A stretch of DNA of 64,000 nt from Halichondria panicea (Eukaryota > Porifera > Demospongiae > Suberitida > Halichondriidae): NCBI RefSeq assembly GCF_963675165.1, contig NC_087391.1, positions 701,001 to 765,000 of the forward strand, in the 5' to 3' direction. The position numbers and the translations under genes are program-made. Shown here in pieces: positions 1 to 10,171 of the stretch (its first letter is position 1; the number at the start of each line of letters is the position of its first letter). The notes under the pieces are model-generated. The model was not told the DNA's origin. It did no database searches and worked only from the letters and a program-made list of their open reading frames with translations.

Positions 1-15
1 AGTACATCGATAAAC

Positions 16-2632
16 ATGGCAGAATTAGAACCAGGTCCTCTGCATCTTGCTTGTAAGAATGGTCACTATCAGACTGTGGAAACTCTCCTGAACCATGGAT
101 ACAATGTGAATGGAACAGATAATGATGGAACCACCCCTCTCATGTTGGCATGTGCATATGGCCACACTGACATTGCGATACTGCTGCTGAGTAGAGGAGC
201 ACAAGTACACATGCAAAATAATGATGGGCGGTCTGCTCTGATGCTAGCAAGTCATAATGGACATAGCGATGTCGCTAAAATATTGATAGAAAAAGGAGCA
301 CAAGTGAACATCCAAGAGAATGATGGGTGGTCTGCTCTGATGATAGCAAGTGAAAATGGACATAGCGATGTCGCTAAAGTATTAATAGAAAAAGGAGCAC
401 AAGTGAACATCCAAAATAATAATGGGTGGTCTGCTCTGATGATAGCAAGTCAAAATGGACATAGCGATGTCGCTAAAATATTGATAGAAAAAGGAGCACA
501 AGTGAACATGCAATTAAATAATGGGTGGTCTGCTCTGATGATAGCAAGTAAAAATGGACATAGCGATGTCGTCAAAGTTTTGATAGAAAAAGGAGCACAA
601 GTGAACATGCAAAAGAATGATAAATGGTCTGCTCTGATGATAGCAAGTCTTAATGGACGTAGCGATGTCGTTAAAGTATTGATAGAAAAAGGAGCACAAG
701 TTAACATGCAAAAGAATGATGGGCGGTCTGCTCTAATGTCAGCGAGTAAAAATGGGAGAAAGGAAGTAGCTCAGATATTACTCGATCATAACGCTGATAC
801 AAGTATCCGAGATACTAACGGTAAAACTGCACTAAGTTGGGCATGTGAGACAGGGCATGCTGAAATAGTGGAGTTGTTGCTATCTTTTGAGAGCAAAGAC
901 GCTACCTCAGGCAGCACAGATCAATTTTCAGAACTCCAATCTCTAGCGGAACGGATACAGATCGAAAAAGGTGAGGTTATCATAATTATATACCTATTTT
1001 TCTGAGCCCAAGCAATTCTTTTAATTGTTTCTCTTTCGTCGTACAGGACAAGATGTAGAAGCTGCCATAAGCACAGTACAAGGGAATGATTTGGATGCAT
1101 TTCACCACACACAAGATATGCAGAAAACTGAACAAAGTAAACACATGTACTATAATAATTATGGCATACTGTGCATGTATCAGATGACTTCCTGTATCTG
1201 TCATGGGCTTTTACATCACCCACATTGGTCAGTGTTCAAATTCCAAGCTTGTGACAGATACACAGTTACGTTACTCTCCGCATACAGTCATTTGATACAT
1301 GTATACTCTTGCCAGGTATTTACTAATACTTGACCGTCAATTGTGTGTGCTCATGCATGGCAGAATCCCCGGAGCTGTCTCTGAAAGTGTTGTCTATGGA
1401 ACTGAAGACGGTGACTGACCCGATACAACTGGGCGTCGGCCTGGGAGTGGCACAGTATCACCTGGAGATAATAAGGAAAAACAACCCTCAAGGTTTGTGT
1501 GTAAAGTGGTAAACATGATTGTATTCACATGTGTACTCACAGACATAGGACAGCAACAGTTCGACCTTTTCTCGTTTATTGCCAAGAACTACATGGTGCT
1601 GGGGATCACATGGGAGAGGATTGCTGACACTCTGGAGGAGTTGGTGGGCATGGGAGATTTGGCACAGGAAATTAGGAGCAAGTATAACATTGTCAAACCT
1701 CAAAAGGTTACAGGTGAAGGTAAAAAACAAAATGGTTAGTTTACATATTCACCCGAATGTGTTATATTTTTGCAGGCAAACCAACTACTGAATCAGCCAA
1801 CAAGGAGTATATATCAGATGACCTGGTTCTGTTCAAAGATAAGCCCATCGGAAGTGGTGCATTCGGTGAAGTATTCAAAGGAGAAGTGAATGGACAGCCT
1901 TGTGCCATCAAATTGCTACATGCAGTCGCCAGTGAAATACAAACAAGGATACCAACTGCGGGTCTCGCCTCAACAGATTCTGTTGAGAGGTTTTGTAAAG
2001 AATGTGAATTCCTCGAGTCATTTCAACATCCCAATATTGTTCGTCACTTAGCAACCAAGAAGCATCCTGAAACTAACCACCTTGTCCTTGCTCTAGAACT
2101 AATGGACTGCAACCTGCGACAATATTTCACTCCTCAGGCTGACAAAGAACCCGTCAAGCTCTCACTAGCTATCCAGACCAGCCTCTGTCATGACATAGCC
2201 TCGGCACTCGAGTACATCCACTCACGAGGGGTGGTACACAGGGACCTCTGTGGAGAGAACATTCTGCTGTCCTGTGGAGGGGAAACCCCCGTTGCTAAAG
2301 TGTGCGATTTTGGAATGTCTAAAATCACCAAGAGTGATGCTCGAAGTGTATCACTGCAAGCATTCGCTCACAAAGGATTCATGCCACCAGAAGCTATTTC
2401 TATGCAGTCATTGTGTTATAACTCGATGTTTGATATATTCTCATTTGGTGCTCTAATGGTTCAAATAGTTCGCCATCTTCCCACCATTAAAGACAGGAAA
2501 GAACGTAAAGATGAATTAGAACTAATCGAAAACGCTCACCCTATCAGAAAACTTATAAGGAAGTGTTTGAAGAAGAACAGAGACAATCGACCCTCGGCTG
2601 CTCACCTAAAGAGGAGACTGGAAACGTTATAG
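16..2632 (+). CDS. Ankyrin array - Death domain - protein kinase, gene 1
   Basis: Five exons fit with all introns in phase 1: 16-970, 1047-1136, 1364-1492, 1543-1719, 1776-2632, giving about 735 residues. Exon 1 starts at MAELEPGPL, a start shared with genes 6 and 7, and encodes about eight 33-residue ankyrin repeats. Exons 3-4 encode a six-helix Death domain (LGVGLGVAQYHLEIIRKN, then a TWERIADTLEELVGM helix). Exon 5 is a whole kinase domain: glycine loop GSGAFGEVF, lysine in CAIKLL, catalytic loop HRDLCGENILL, CDFGMSK and a PPE in place of APE. All catalytic residues are present, so an active kinase of tyrosine-kinase-like or TKL type is expected. The protein should be cytoplasmic, since no signal peptide or membrane segment is seen. 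It ends tail-to-tail with SNX/PARP copy A. Exon borders are inferred from frame and from comparison with the other copies. Confidence 0.82.
1047..1136 (+). other. Short linker exon, gene 1
   Basis: A 90-base exon between the ankyrin and Death exons. The acceptor is GTACAG and the donor lies before GTAAAC; both borders are phase 1. It encodes a polar linker beginning GQDVEAAISTVQGND. Homologous linkers occur at 12866-12979, 23397-23510, 36728 onward and 48161-48283. No domain is recognised in it. Confidence 0.6.
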
Positions 2633-3202
2633 ACAGCTAGGACTATAAAAGCTATAATAATTCTGCTGTAAGTGTACATGTATTTCCATTTTCAACATCG
2701 TGCAGAGGGTAAATGACCTTTCGTTGATTCACAATGTACATACATGCATGTGTGTAGTGCATCATTTGTGGGAGAGGGTGAAGATCAAATTACCTTTACA
2801 GCCCTTACAGTGATCATAGCTAGAACAGATGTAATCTCACCAATGGCTATGATAAGTCTAACCCACACATCCTGTATACCTTGTATGGTAACCACAGCAA
2901 TAGAGCATTATATGGTATCAAAAAAGTGACCTCAAAGGAACACAAGATAAGATAGTAAAATGTACTGTATAGAAAATTTCGTGCTCTCTAAAAGCGTTTC
3001 GTTGAATTCGTGGGTGACTGCTTACCAGAAACAGTGCCTTAATATAATCTTTGCACGTTATAGCACATAGTAAAAATCGTGAATTTTGTAGGATAAGAAA
3101 GCGAAAAATTCACGCTATACGGTATGGAATATATAAAGTGACCTCAAGGAACACAGAACACAACAAAAAACACAAAACTAAATAATGTAACATTCTCTAT
3201 AG
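2633..3202. other. Tail-to-tail intergenic, gene 1 / SNX-PARP copy A
   Basis: Non-coding except for a short conserved hydrophobic segment on the minus strand at about 2803-2890 (see findings). It also holds an AT-rich repeat ending in the CGCTATACGGTAT signature seen across the window. Equivalent spacers lie at 14709-15325, 38160-38612 and 49603-50134. Confidence 0.5.
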
Positions 3203-3359
3203 CTACCACTTGTACTTGAAGTTCATTTTGAGCAGGTACTTGATTCTTATCTGGCTCACATCATACAATGAACCTGTGATAAAGATTAACAAACTAGCCG
3301 AATAGATATTATATTAATATACATGTACTCTGTACAAAGTGTTTAACATTCTACACAAC

Positions 3360-3378
3360 ACACACACCCACACAACAC

Positions 3379-3411
<33 letters not shown>

Positions 3412-3455
3412 CACACACACCCACACAACACACACACACACCCACACACACACTG
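3360..3455. repeat. (CA)n microsatellite, copy A
   Basis: CA-rich low-complexity tract in the intron directly before the last PARP exon. The same position carries CA tracts in copies B (15461-15567), C (39520-39590) and D (50285-50355). Confidence 0.85.
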
Positions 3456-3857
3456 ACAATGAATAGGATACTCATTATAGAGTAGTGAGGTATTGTCGAC
3501 GGCTGTGGAGGAGCCCTTGCCCATGGGGATGACCACACCCTCCTCAGTGGTCTTGTGGCCGTCAGTAGTGGGGGCGGTCCGACCCAGACCCTTGGTACTG
3601 TGCTTACCAGCTGGCAGCTTGTCTACATACTTGGAGTGGGTCAGCTCATACCTGCACACACACACACACACACAAGCATTTGAGTATTGATGAAAATATG
3701 AAATTCAAGGTTACTTATCATACACAGTAAGAGAATATGCAGGGTCAGCAGATATTAATAAACAACACACAAAATCCACACAACCATAATGACCAAAGCA
3801 GGCTCAGGGCCCCAAAACAACAAAGAACTATTGTTACACAGGTTGCCAATATTAGTA

Positions 3858-5262
3858 AAACCAGTAGGTTTTACATAGGATTGGCAGTGGGTTTGCCCGT
3901 GTTTAGCAATATTTCAATTATTTTGACTCATGTTCAAACTGTTCTATCTCTGCAGGGAAAGGCCACATCAAGAAACTGGCTGAACAGATAGTTTATTTAG
4001 CCTTTTCTCTCTTTGTATCTCTCATTTCATAATCCATAAACATTTTTACGAATGAATATTTTCATTTTAAAAATTGCACTATTTCGACGTTTCACCGCTC
4101 TTTGTCTGACTGACTAAGTAAGTAAGTAAGTAAGTGAGTAAGTAAGTAAGTTTCTTGCCCAGCATTTACTCCAAGTACAGCCATCTCCAGGACATTCTGC
4201 ACAGGGTTTCCAAACGACTACAACCTGGATTACAAAGCGCTTCTTCAGATTTGCGATTGCTTCCACGAGGCAGATGACCTCTCAGTCTCTATTTCTCTTA
4301 CCTAGACAATTCCGCCATCTTTAATGACTCAGCAATTGCGTTGTGGCCAATAATAATAGATAGGCGTGGCTAATAAACCGTGCGCCTAAAATCAGTGCAG
4401 CAGTGCTTTTCCAGAGCCCGAGGTGTTCCTTTTCTTCACACTGTTCAGCTCTAGCTCCCTTTCTCTGACAGGCATGCTATATGCACTGGCTAGATATCAT
4501 GCTCTTAAAATGGCTGTCATTTAATACTGATTCGCAAATTCAACATAATTATCAAGCAATAAATTATTACTCATTATACTATAATTATTAGTCCAGAGAT
4601 ATTCGAGAAGATATCTGATTAGTCCTGTCTTCTCTTCTTGTACTGCCTCTTGACGTTCCACTTTATGCATGTCATGATACGTAAACTGTACTGAAAAAGA
4701 AAGGGAATCCGACTAGAAAAACATTTGCAATGTGAAAAATTGCTAGGATTGGCCAGGGGAACCACAAAAAAGCGTGGGAACAAGAAATCAGACGAGAGCA
4801 TAACTCCAATCCGTTACAACGTCATGAACATGTACAATACATAGTATATTAAATAATAGACTGTGTTCCAGATCCACCTATCAGCTTCCATCCATCACAT
4901 CATTCCATGCAGTCACCAGTACGGTCCGTGCATGTTACTACGCATGGATGGACTGTGTGTACCTGTGCTCAACACTGCATGTATTAGGAACATCAATTCA
5001 TCACAAATCATCATGATTATGTGCCCCACATTCTAAAATGGATGTATAATAAATATATATAGGGATTGGTCATCACTCCACCAGTAAAAATTGCGTGGCA
5101 TATTGGCTGGGAAAACATGGGAAAACTACCAGTATACATGTGATTGACGTTGTAACGGATTGGAGTTATGCTCTCGTCTGATTTCTTGTTCCCACGCTTT
5201 TTTGTGGTTCCCCTGGCCAATCCTAGCAATTTTTCACATTGCAAATGTTTTTCTAGTCGGAT
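3858..5262. mobile_element. Copy-A-specific intron insertion containing a foldback element
   Basis: Copy B runs straight from the sequence at 3850 to that at 5263, so about 1.4 kb is inserted in copy A. The distal part (4707-5262) is bounded by 118-base inverted arms at 4707-4824 and 5145-5262, starting ATCCGACTAGAAAAACATTT and its reverse complement. The spacer of about 320 bases encodes nothing recognisable. The proximal part holds a (TAAG)n tract at 4113-4151. No transposase is seen, so this is a non-autonomous or nested insertion. Confidence 0.72.
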
Positions 5263-8200
5263 CTAATCAAGATCCTAAAGAAAACCATGGAAACCAACTA
5301 AGTCATCAGTACACAGTGGTTCAAGTATTGGGAGATGGTACAGTAATTATAAAATTACTCTCTTTACTTCCCTAACCCCACCCACTGAAGCACAACCCTC
5401 ACACCCTACACACCACTCACATGTCTCCGAGGGCAACCTCACAGAGGAGCATGAGTCCCTCGTTGTCAGAGCGAGAGGTGCTACAGTAATCGGCACTCTT
5501 GGAGACCATGTCTGCAAAGTACACCCCCTTCCCAAACATGTAGCCAGTCACAGGCGCCTCTGGTGGAGCTATTCGAAGACCCTGGGACAAAATGAACACA
5601 TAATTATACCATAAAAACAATGAGAGTCAATACTGAAACATAGAAGCCATCACAGTGATTGAAGAGTATAATGTAGACACTCACCAAATACTGTGCATGC
5701 ATACACAGTAATACCACAACATACCTGGGATAGTATTCCCACAAAGTTGGTCTTCCTGGAGCCGTGCCAGAGCAGCTGTCTGTTGTGGAGCTTTGAGAAT
5801 GGTTTGTATTTCTTCCCCTCTCCTTCTCTGTCCACTTTGAACACCTCCAGCACCTCCAGTGAGTACTGAGAGTGGGTGACCGCGTGAGTGTTGGACACGT
5901 ACTCCTGCAGCATTGAGAACTCATCAGAGCCCTTGGGCAGCACCTGACGTGGTGGGGGGGTAATAAAGGAAGTAAAAACGATGAACTTATTAATAATTGT
6001 TTGTTAGTGGGTGATTTTTGTATGGAGGAAATTTTCGTACATTTCGTATTAAAGAGTAGCATATACGAATTATTCTACTGCAATAGATTTAACATCACTA
6101 TCCTGAGCTTTACGAATATTTAAAATACATATTTAAATGGGTAACACATACAAAAATGACCCGCTATACGGTACTGAATAACAGCCAGCTTGCATGTTTA
6201 CGTTCACCTTTGTGTATACATATAAACAAACAGCAAAAACATAATTAATTTTAGCATACCTGCAAAAAGAAGTCGACAGGTTTGTTGGCTGGAAACAGGA
6301 GTGACATCTTGAGCTGCTCATAATGCAGGTCCAATGGGTCCTTCCCTCCACTCACACCATCCTCCTGTTTCAGTAGCGAGTAGGCCACCTCAATCTCCAG
6401 TAGATTATCCAACATTTGTGTCTTTATCTTTATAACCTCCTCTGAGTTCAGTGGGGGTGGTTTCGTCATGCCAAAGTCATGTGGTACTAGAGTGTAGAAT
6501 CTGTTAGTACAGTCGAGGATTTTGCTCGGATTCTGAGTCCCAACTATCTCTCGTTGTAGCTCAGAGAGGACAGAATATGCACTCTCTATCTGTCGCCGTG
6601 ACAACTTTCCCAAAGGCATCTTCTTTATATCAATCTGTGGCAAACAGAGTGTGCAGTTATACTTGAATTGCTGTTGCACAATTCATATAAAACCAGATAA
6701 TCTTTATAAGACAATCCCTAGCTAGCTAAGATATGGCTTGTGCATGTACCTATACGAGATCTTGTATGGGGAAATCGAGTGGCTAGTGCACTCTCTTATA
6801 TTAAAGACCCACCTCAAACTCCAGCATAGCTTTCTTCATGCTCTCCACATCAAATATCATTCGAATGAGATCTTGTATCTCAGGGGCCAGTGTGGACTTT
6901 GAACCAGGGGCAATTCCAAGCTGTTGCCCAGTGTCCTCATCACCACCATAGTCTATCTCCAGGGGGTAGAACTTGCTAGGCCTCTTAACAAAGCTCTCTT
7001 TACTGGTGCCCCATGAATTGCCTGTCTTGTCTTGGTAGAGGAGCTCAAAGTGCTTTTTGGCAGCAGGTTTGGAGGCTCCAAAACTCTGTGAAGGATAAAC
7101 AACAGTTATTTTCTAGTTTTCCATCGAGAAACAAATTTGCAGTAAGTATGCTGTTCTAACCTAGTATACGTATTATTTACAAAGAAAATACCTTGAAAAT
7201 ATGTGGGTTAAAATCAAAAGTCTATTATAGACAAAATACCGAGAAATTATGGCGCATTCCAAATTTTAGATTTGAGCGCATACCATCTGAATCGTCTCTT
7301 TCTAAGGTTGAAATTGTACCACCAGAACTCTAGTTCTCTTAACCAATTAATTACATGACTTCACCTCTTCTCCTGGTGGTTTGGGGGTCTCTGATGATGG
7401 CTGCTTCTTGACTGTCACTGGAGACATCTTGGAACTCGACTGACCAGAGGACTTGAGTGCACCTCGGGTCAACGTGGCCACACGTTTTAGAGGGTTGAGG
7501 AGAGTGTTCACCTGTGAAGGTGGGGAGTGAGTGTGTGTGAAGTGTGGAGGGTGGGGAGTGTGTGTGTGTGTGTGAAGTGTGGAGGGTGGGGAGTGTGTGT
7601 ATGTGTGTGGAGGTGGGGAGTGAGTATGTGTGTGTGTGGGGGTGTGTGTGGAGGGTGTGATACTTACCATTCTCTTTAGCTCGGTGCTCTGTCGTTCGTA
7701 CTCTCCTTCTGACAGGAACAAGATGACCTGACCCAACACGTGGAGGTGATCTGATAGGAATTCCTCTGAGGTGATAGTTTTCAGGTAGCCCTCCAGCTGA
7801 ATTCGTCTCACGTCCAACCGCTGGGGGTCCAATTTGTGGAACGAGGGAAGAGTGGGTAGCACGAGATTAGCAGGGAAGTTATCAATCTGGGAGGAGGGAG
7901 AAAATTGATATTTTGGAATTCAAGAGCTTAAGATGAAAATGCAGCTAAAGTCTGTACCAAAGAGCTTACTAGTATTGCAACCATGAAGGGGACGTAATGA
8001 TAAATTGAGAGCTGTGTGTTTGTATGCTTTTTGTATAGTACATCAATGTCCCCCGCCCCCTCCTTTCGGCTACTACCCACCAGTGCCCTGAGTGAGAGGT
8101 GGAGGTCGTGGAAGCCTCTATAGCGACGATTAATGATCCACTTCTCAGTGACAGAGACATGGCTGTGTTTGCAGGAGACGTGACGTGAAACACACGTTAC

Positions 8201-8598
8201 TGTAGCTTACACTGAGTACTGCTTTAGCAGTGGCCAGAACTGATTCCAGAGCACTTTTCTTCAGTCGATCATAATCTAGAAACAGAGTTACAGACAATAA
8301 AACAAGAGCATTACAATTTTAGACCAGACCCAACAAAAGGAAGTAATCAACATAACACACCTGTGACTCCAGTCTTCTGCAGGTGTGAGATGTGAGAGTT
8401 GACGTTGTACCCGAGTGATCGTACCTCGGTCTCGTTGGCCCCTCACTCAGAGCAGCCATGAAACTGTCAGTGTTCAGAGAGCTCTCCTTGCACTGGACAC
8501 GGGGAACACATACAAGTGAGAGGAACAACATTGGGAGGATATTGAAAACAATTTTATATAAAGTTAACGGACATAGTAAATAATATTCTGAAACACGT

Positions 8599-8817
8599 AC
8601 CGTACGGGTGGAAAATTTCGAGGGTGTAAATTTTCGTGCAATTCAATATTCTGTCTTATTTGGAAAATTTCGCGGGTAGTAAATTTCGTGGAGTTAGGGT
8701 GTGGCACTATCTCGCATGCGTATACGAAGCCTTTCAAGGGTTTTAATTTTCGTGTTCTGCAGCCACCCACGAAAAACGCGAAATTAAAAACACCTTGAAA
8801 TTTTCTACCCGTACGGT
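8599..8817. mobile_element. MITE-like element with CCGTACGGGT ends
   Basis: The ends ACCGTACGGGTGGAAAATTT and its near reverse complement bound about 219 bases in a copy A intron. The interior has TTTCGTGG/CCACGAAA words. It is absent from the other copies at this position, so it is a copy-specific insertion. Confidence 0.65.
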
Positions 8818-9005
8818 ATACCATTCCCTCACCATTGATATGAAGGTGGCGTTGATGTTGTCAGGTAGAGCTAGTGTCTTGAGCAATGGCGTCCATACCT
8901 TCCAGACCAACACATCGGTGAGGAGGGCCTGGAGGGACGGAGAAGAGAACTCGTCCTCTGGGAGCACAATACACAGCAGCAGCTCAGAGAGACGGTACAG
9001 GTAGG

Positions 9006-9054
<49 letters not shown>

Positions 9055-9080
9055 TGTGGGTGGGTGTGTGTGTGTGGTAG
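9006..9080. repeat. (TG)n microsatellite, copy A
   Basis: A tract of about 70 bases of TG units next to the acceptor of PXA exon 2. Copies B, C and F have TG tracts at the same place (20713-20790, 44819-44855, 62035-62120), so the tract predates the duplications and supplies the polypyrimidine-like region on the minus strand. Confidence 0.85.
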
Positions 9081-10008
9081 GTTTGACAAATTGGATGAGA
9101 AAAAGACAATTCTTTCTTCACTTCAATAATACACTTTACAAATCCATGCTAGCAGGAGTAGATTAATACTCGTGATACAGCTGTACAATGCTGATACCTA
9201 TCCTGGCTTCCCTGTCACACCAGACGGCCCTCCACGGGTCCTCCCCACTCTCACACTTGAAGAACTCTGTCTCCACCGCCTCGTTCCATATTGCTGCACT
9301 TTGACCTGTGACCACACCCACTGATGCAGTCCCACATGCCACCTTGTATGCCCTCAGGTGATCCATAAAATCATTGATGAGTGTCTCTATGAAGAAGGCC
9401 AAGTAGTCGACCTCTCTGCCAGCCGCGGCTACTTCTTGAATCACATTGTGGGCCAGTTCTAGGCCTTCTTGGGAACACACTGGGTCGGGACTGACGTGGG
9501 TGTGATACCAGCTCTCGAAAAGGTCTCGTAGTCCGAGGGACAACAGCTGTTAGGGTGTGTGGGTGGAGAGGATAATAGCGTTAGGTGTGTGTTTAGGGGA
9601 AGGGGTGGTTGTGTGTATGGTGTGAGGTTGTGATCACCTTTTCTAGTTCTTCATCAATGCTCTTCACTCCAGTGAGTTGACTGTTGAACTGGAGGGGGCG
9701 TGGCTCAACGGAGGGTGCCAACACCTGGGGAGGTAGCAAACAATGAGACAATGACAGCAGCGGGATTGACGAGGTTACCTTGTGACAGCCGACTTGTGTC
9801 CATTGAGAACTGCTCTCTGTCCACACCTTCCTCACATGATAGGCCTGCTGCCAACTGACATACAGTGCAACAGAGAGGAACCTGAAGTCAAACAGTTGTA
9901 CTGACTGTATAGACTAGTGTAGTATATCGAGTGTGTGTGCATGGTGATGCATTCTTACCCTAGAATGAAGGACAAGACACAGAGAACCAGGAGTAGGCCA
10001 CCATCCAT

Positions 10009-10171
10009 TGCACTGCATCACTGATCAGTGCACTCTTTATCTTTTATCTATGCTCAGAGATCTGTGCTGAGTCAGCAGAGAATGACATGCATGTGACATA
10101 AAGACCAAGACATTGTGAATGTACATGTAAATCACATGTACATGTACAACCACAGAGGTGTGCAATTAAAT
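10009..10171. promoter_or_regulatory. Divergent promoter, SNX/PARP copy A and gene 2
   Basis: The start codons of the two genes are 163 bases apart and point away from each other. The spacer holds a perfect 13-base palindrome TGCTGAGTCAGCA (10065-10077), the textbook T-MARE/AP-1-like site for Maf/CNC bZIP factors. Just beyond it is a quasi-palindrome ATGACATGCATGTGACAT (10082-10099) that is conserved in all four head-to-head spacers. No clear TATA box is seen. Confidence 0.6.

Larger units (their letters stand above)
3203..7085 (-). pseudogene. PARP1-like C-terminal half, copy A (WGR exon missing)
   Basis: Minus-strand exons from 5' to 3': 6813-7085, start of the regulatory half (ends [14 protein letters not shown]); 6260-6634, helical regulatory domain (IDIKKMPLGKLSRRQIESAY); 5725-5943, transferase with [11 protein letters not shown]; 5421-5581, with [17 protein letters not shown]; 3458-3651, ending TSLLYNEY; 3203-3273, last exon with DVSQIRIKYLLKMNF and stop. 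The catalytic His-Tyr-Glu triad of poly-ADP-ribosyl transferases is intact. The WGR exon present in copies B-F is absent, and the regulatory exon ends with a copy-specific segment (MSLLFPANKPVDFFLQ). PARP1 zinc fingers and BRCT are not found. By family knowledge the domain attaches ADP-ribose chains using NAD+. With no WGR and a damaged upstream PX, I call it a decayed copy. Confidence 0.72.
7365..10008 (-). pseudogene. PXA-PX sorting nexin (SNX19-like), copy A, PX damaged
   Basis: Minus-strand exons: 9959-10008 (start, MDGGLLLVLCVLSFIL); 9779-9881 (FLSVALYVSWQQAYHVRKVW); 9638-9724; 9199-9546 (PXA part 1, LRDLFESWYHTHVSPDP); 8834-9006 (PXA part 2, LQALLTDVLVWKVWTPLL); about 8361-8492; about 8212-8275; 8081 to about 8197 (PX, RRYRDFHDLH); 7668-7886 (PX second half, SFHKLDPQRLDVRR); 7365-7511 (basic linker ending PKPPGEE). 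One N-terminal membrane anchor is encoded across exons 1-2. PXA, then PX, without an RGS domain resembles SNX19, a phosphoinositide-binding ER/endosome tether. Relative to copies B, C and F, about 170 bases of the first PX exon are deleted and one base is missing at about 8180. It shares a short divergent spacer with gene 2. Confidence 0.7.

Noticed and set aside
16-1005. Bacterial effector or prophage origin for the ankyrin repeats
   Set aside because: The ankyrin exon splices in frame to Death and kinase exons through canonical introns, so the gene is eukaryotic.
3984-4700. A gene in the copy A insertion
   Set aside because: Short frames only, no recognisable domain, stop codons in all frames, and a tetranucleotide repeat in the middle.
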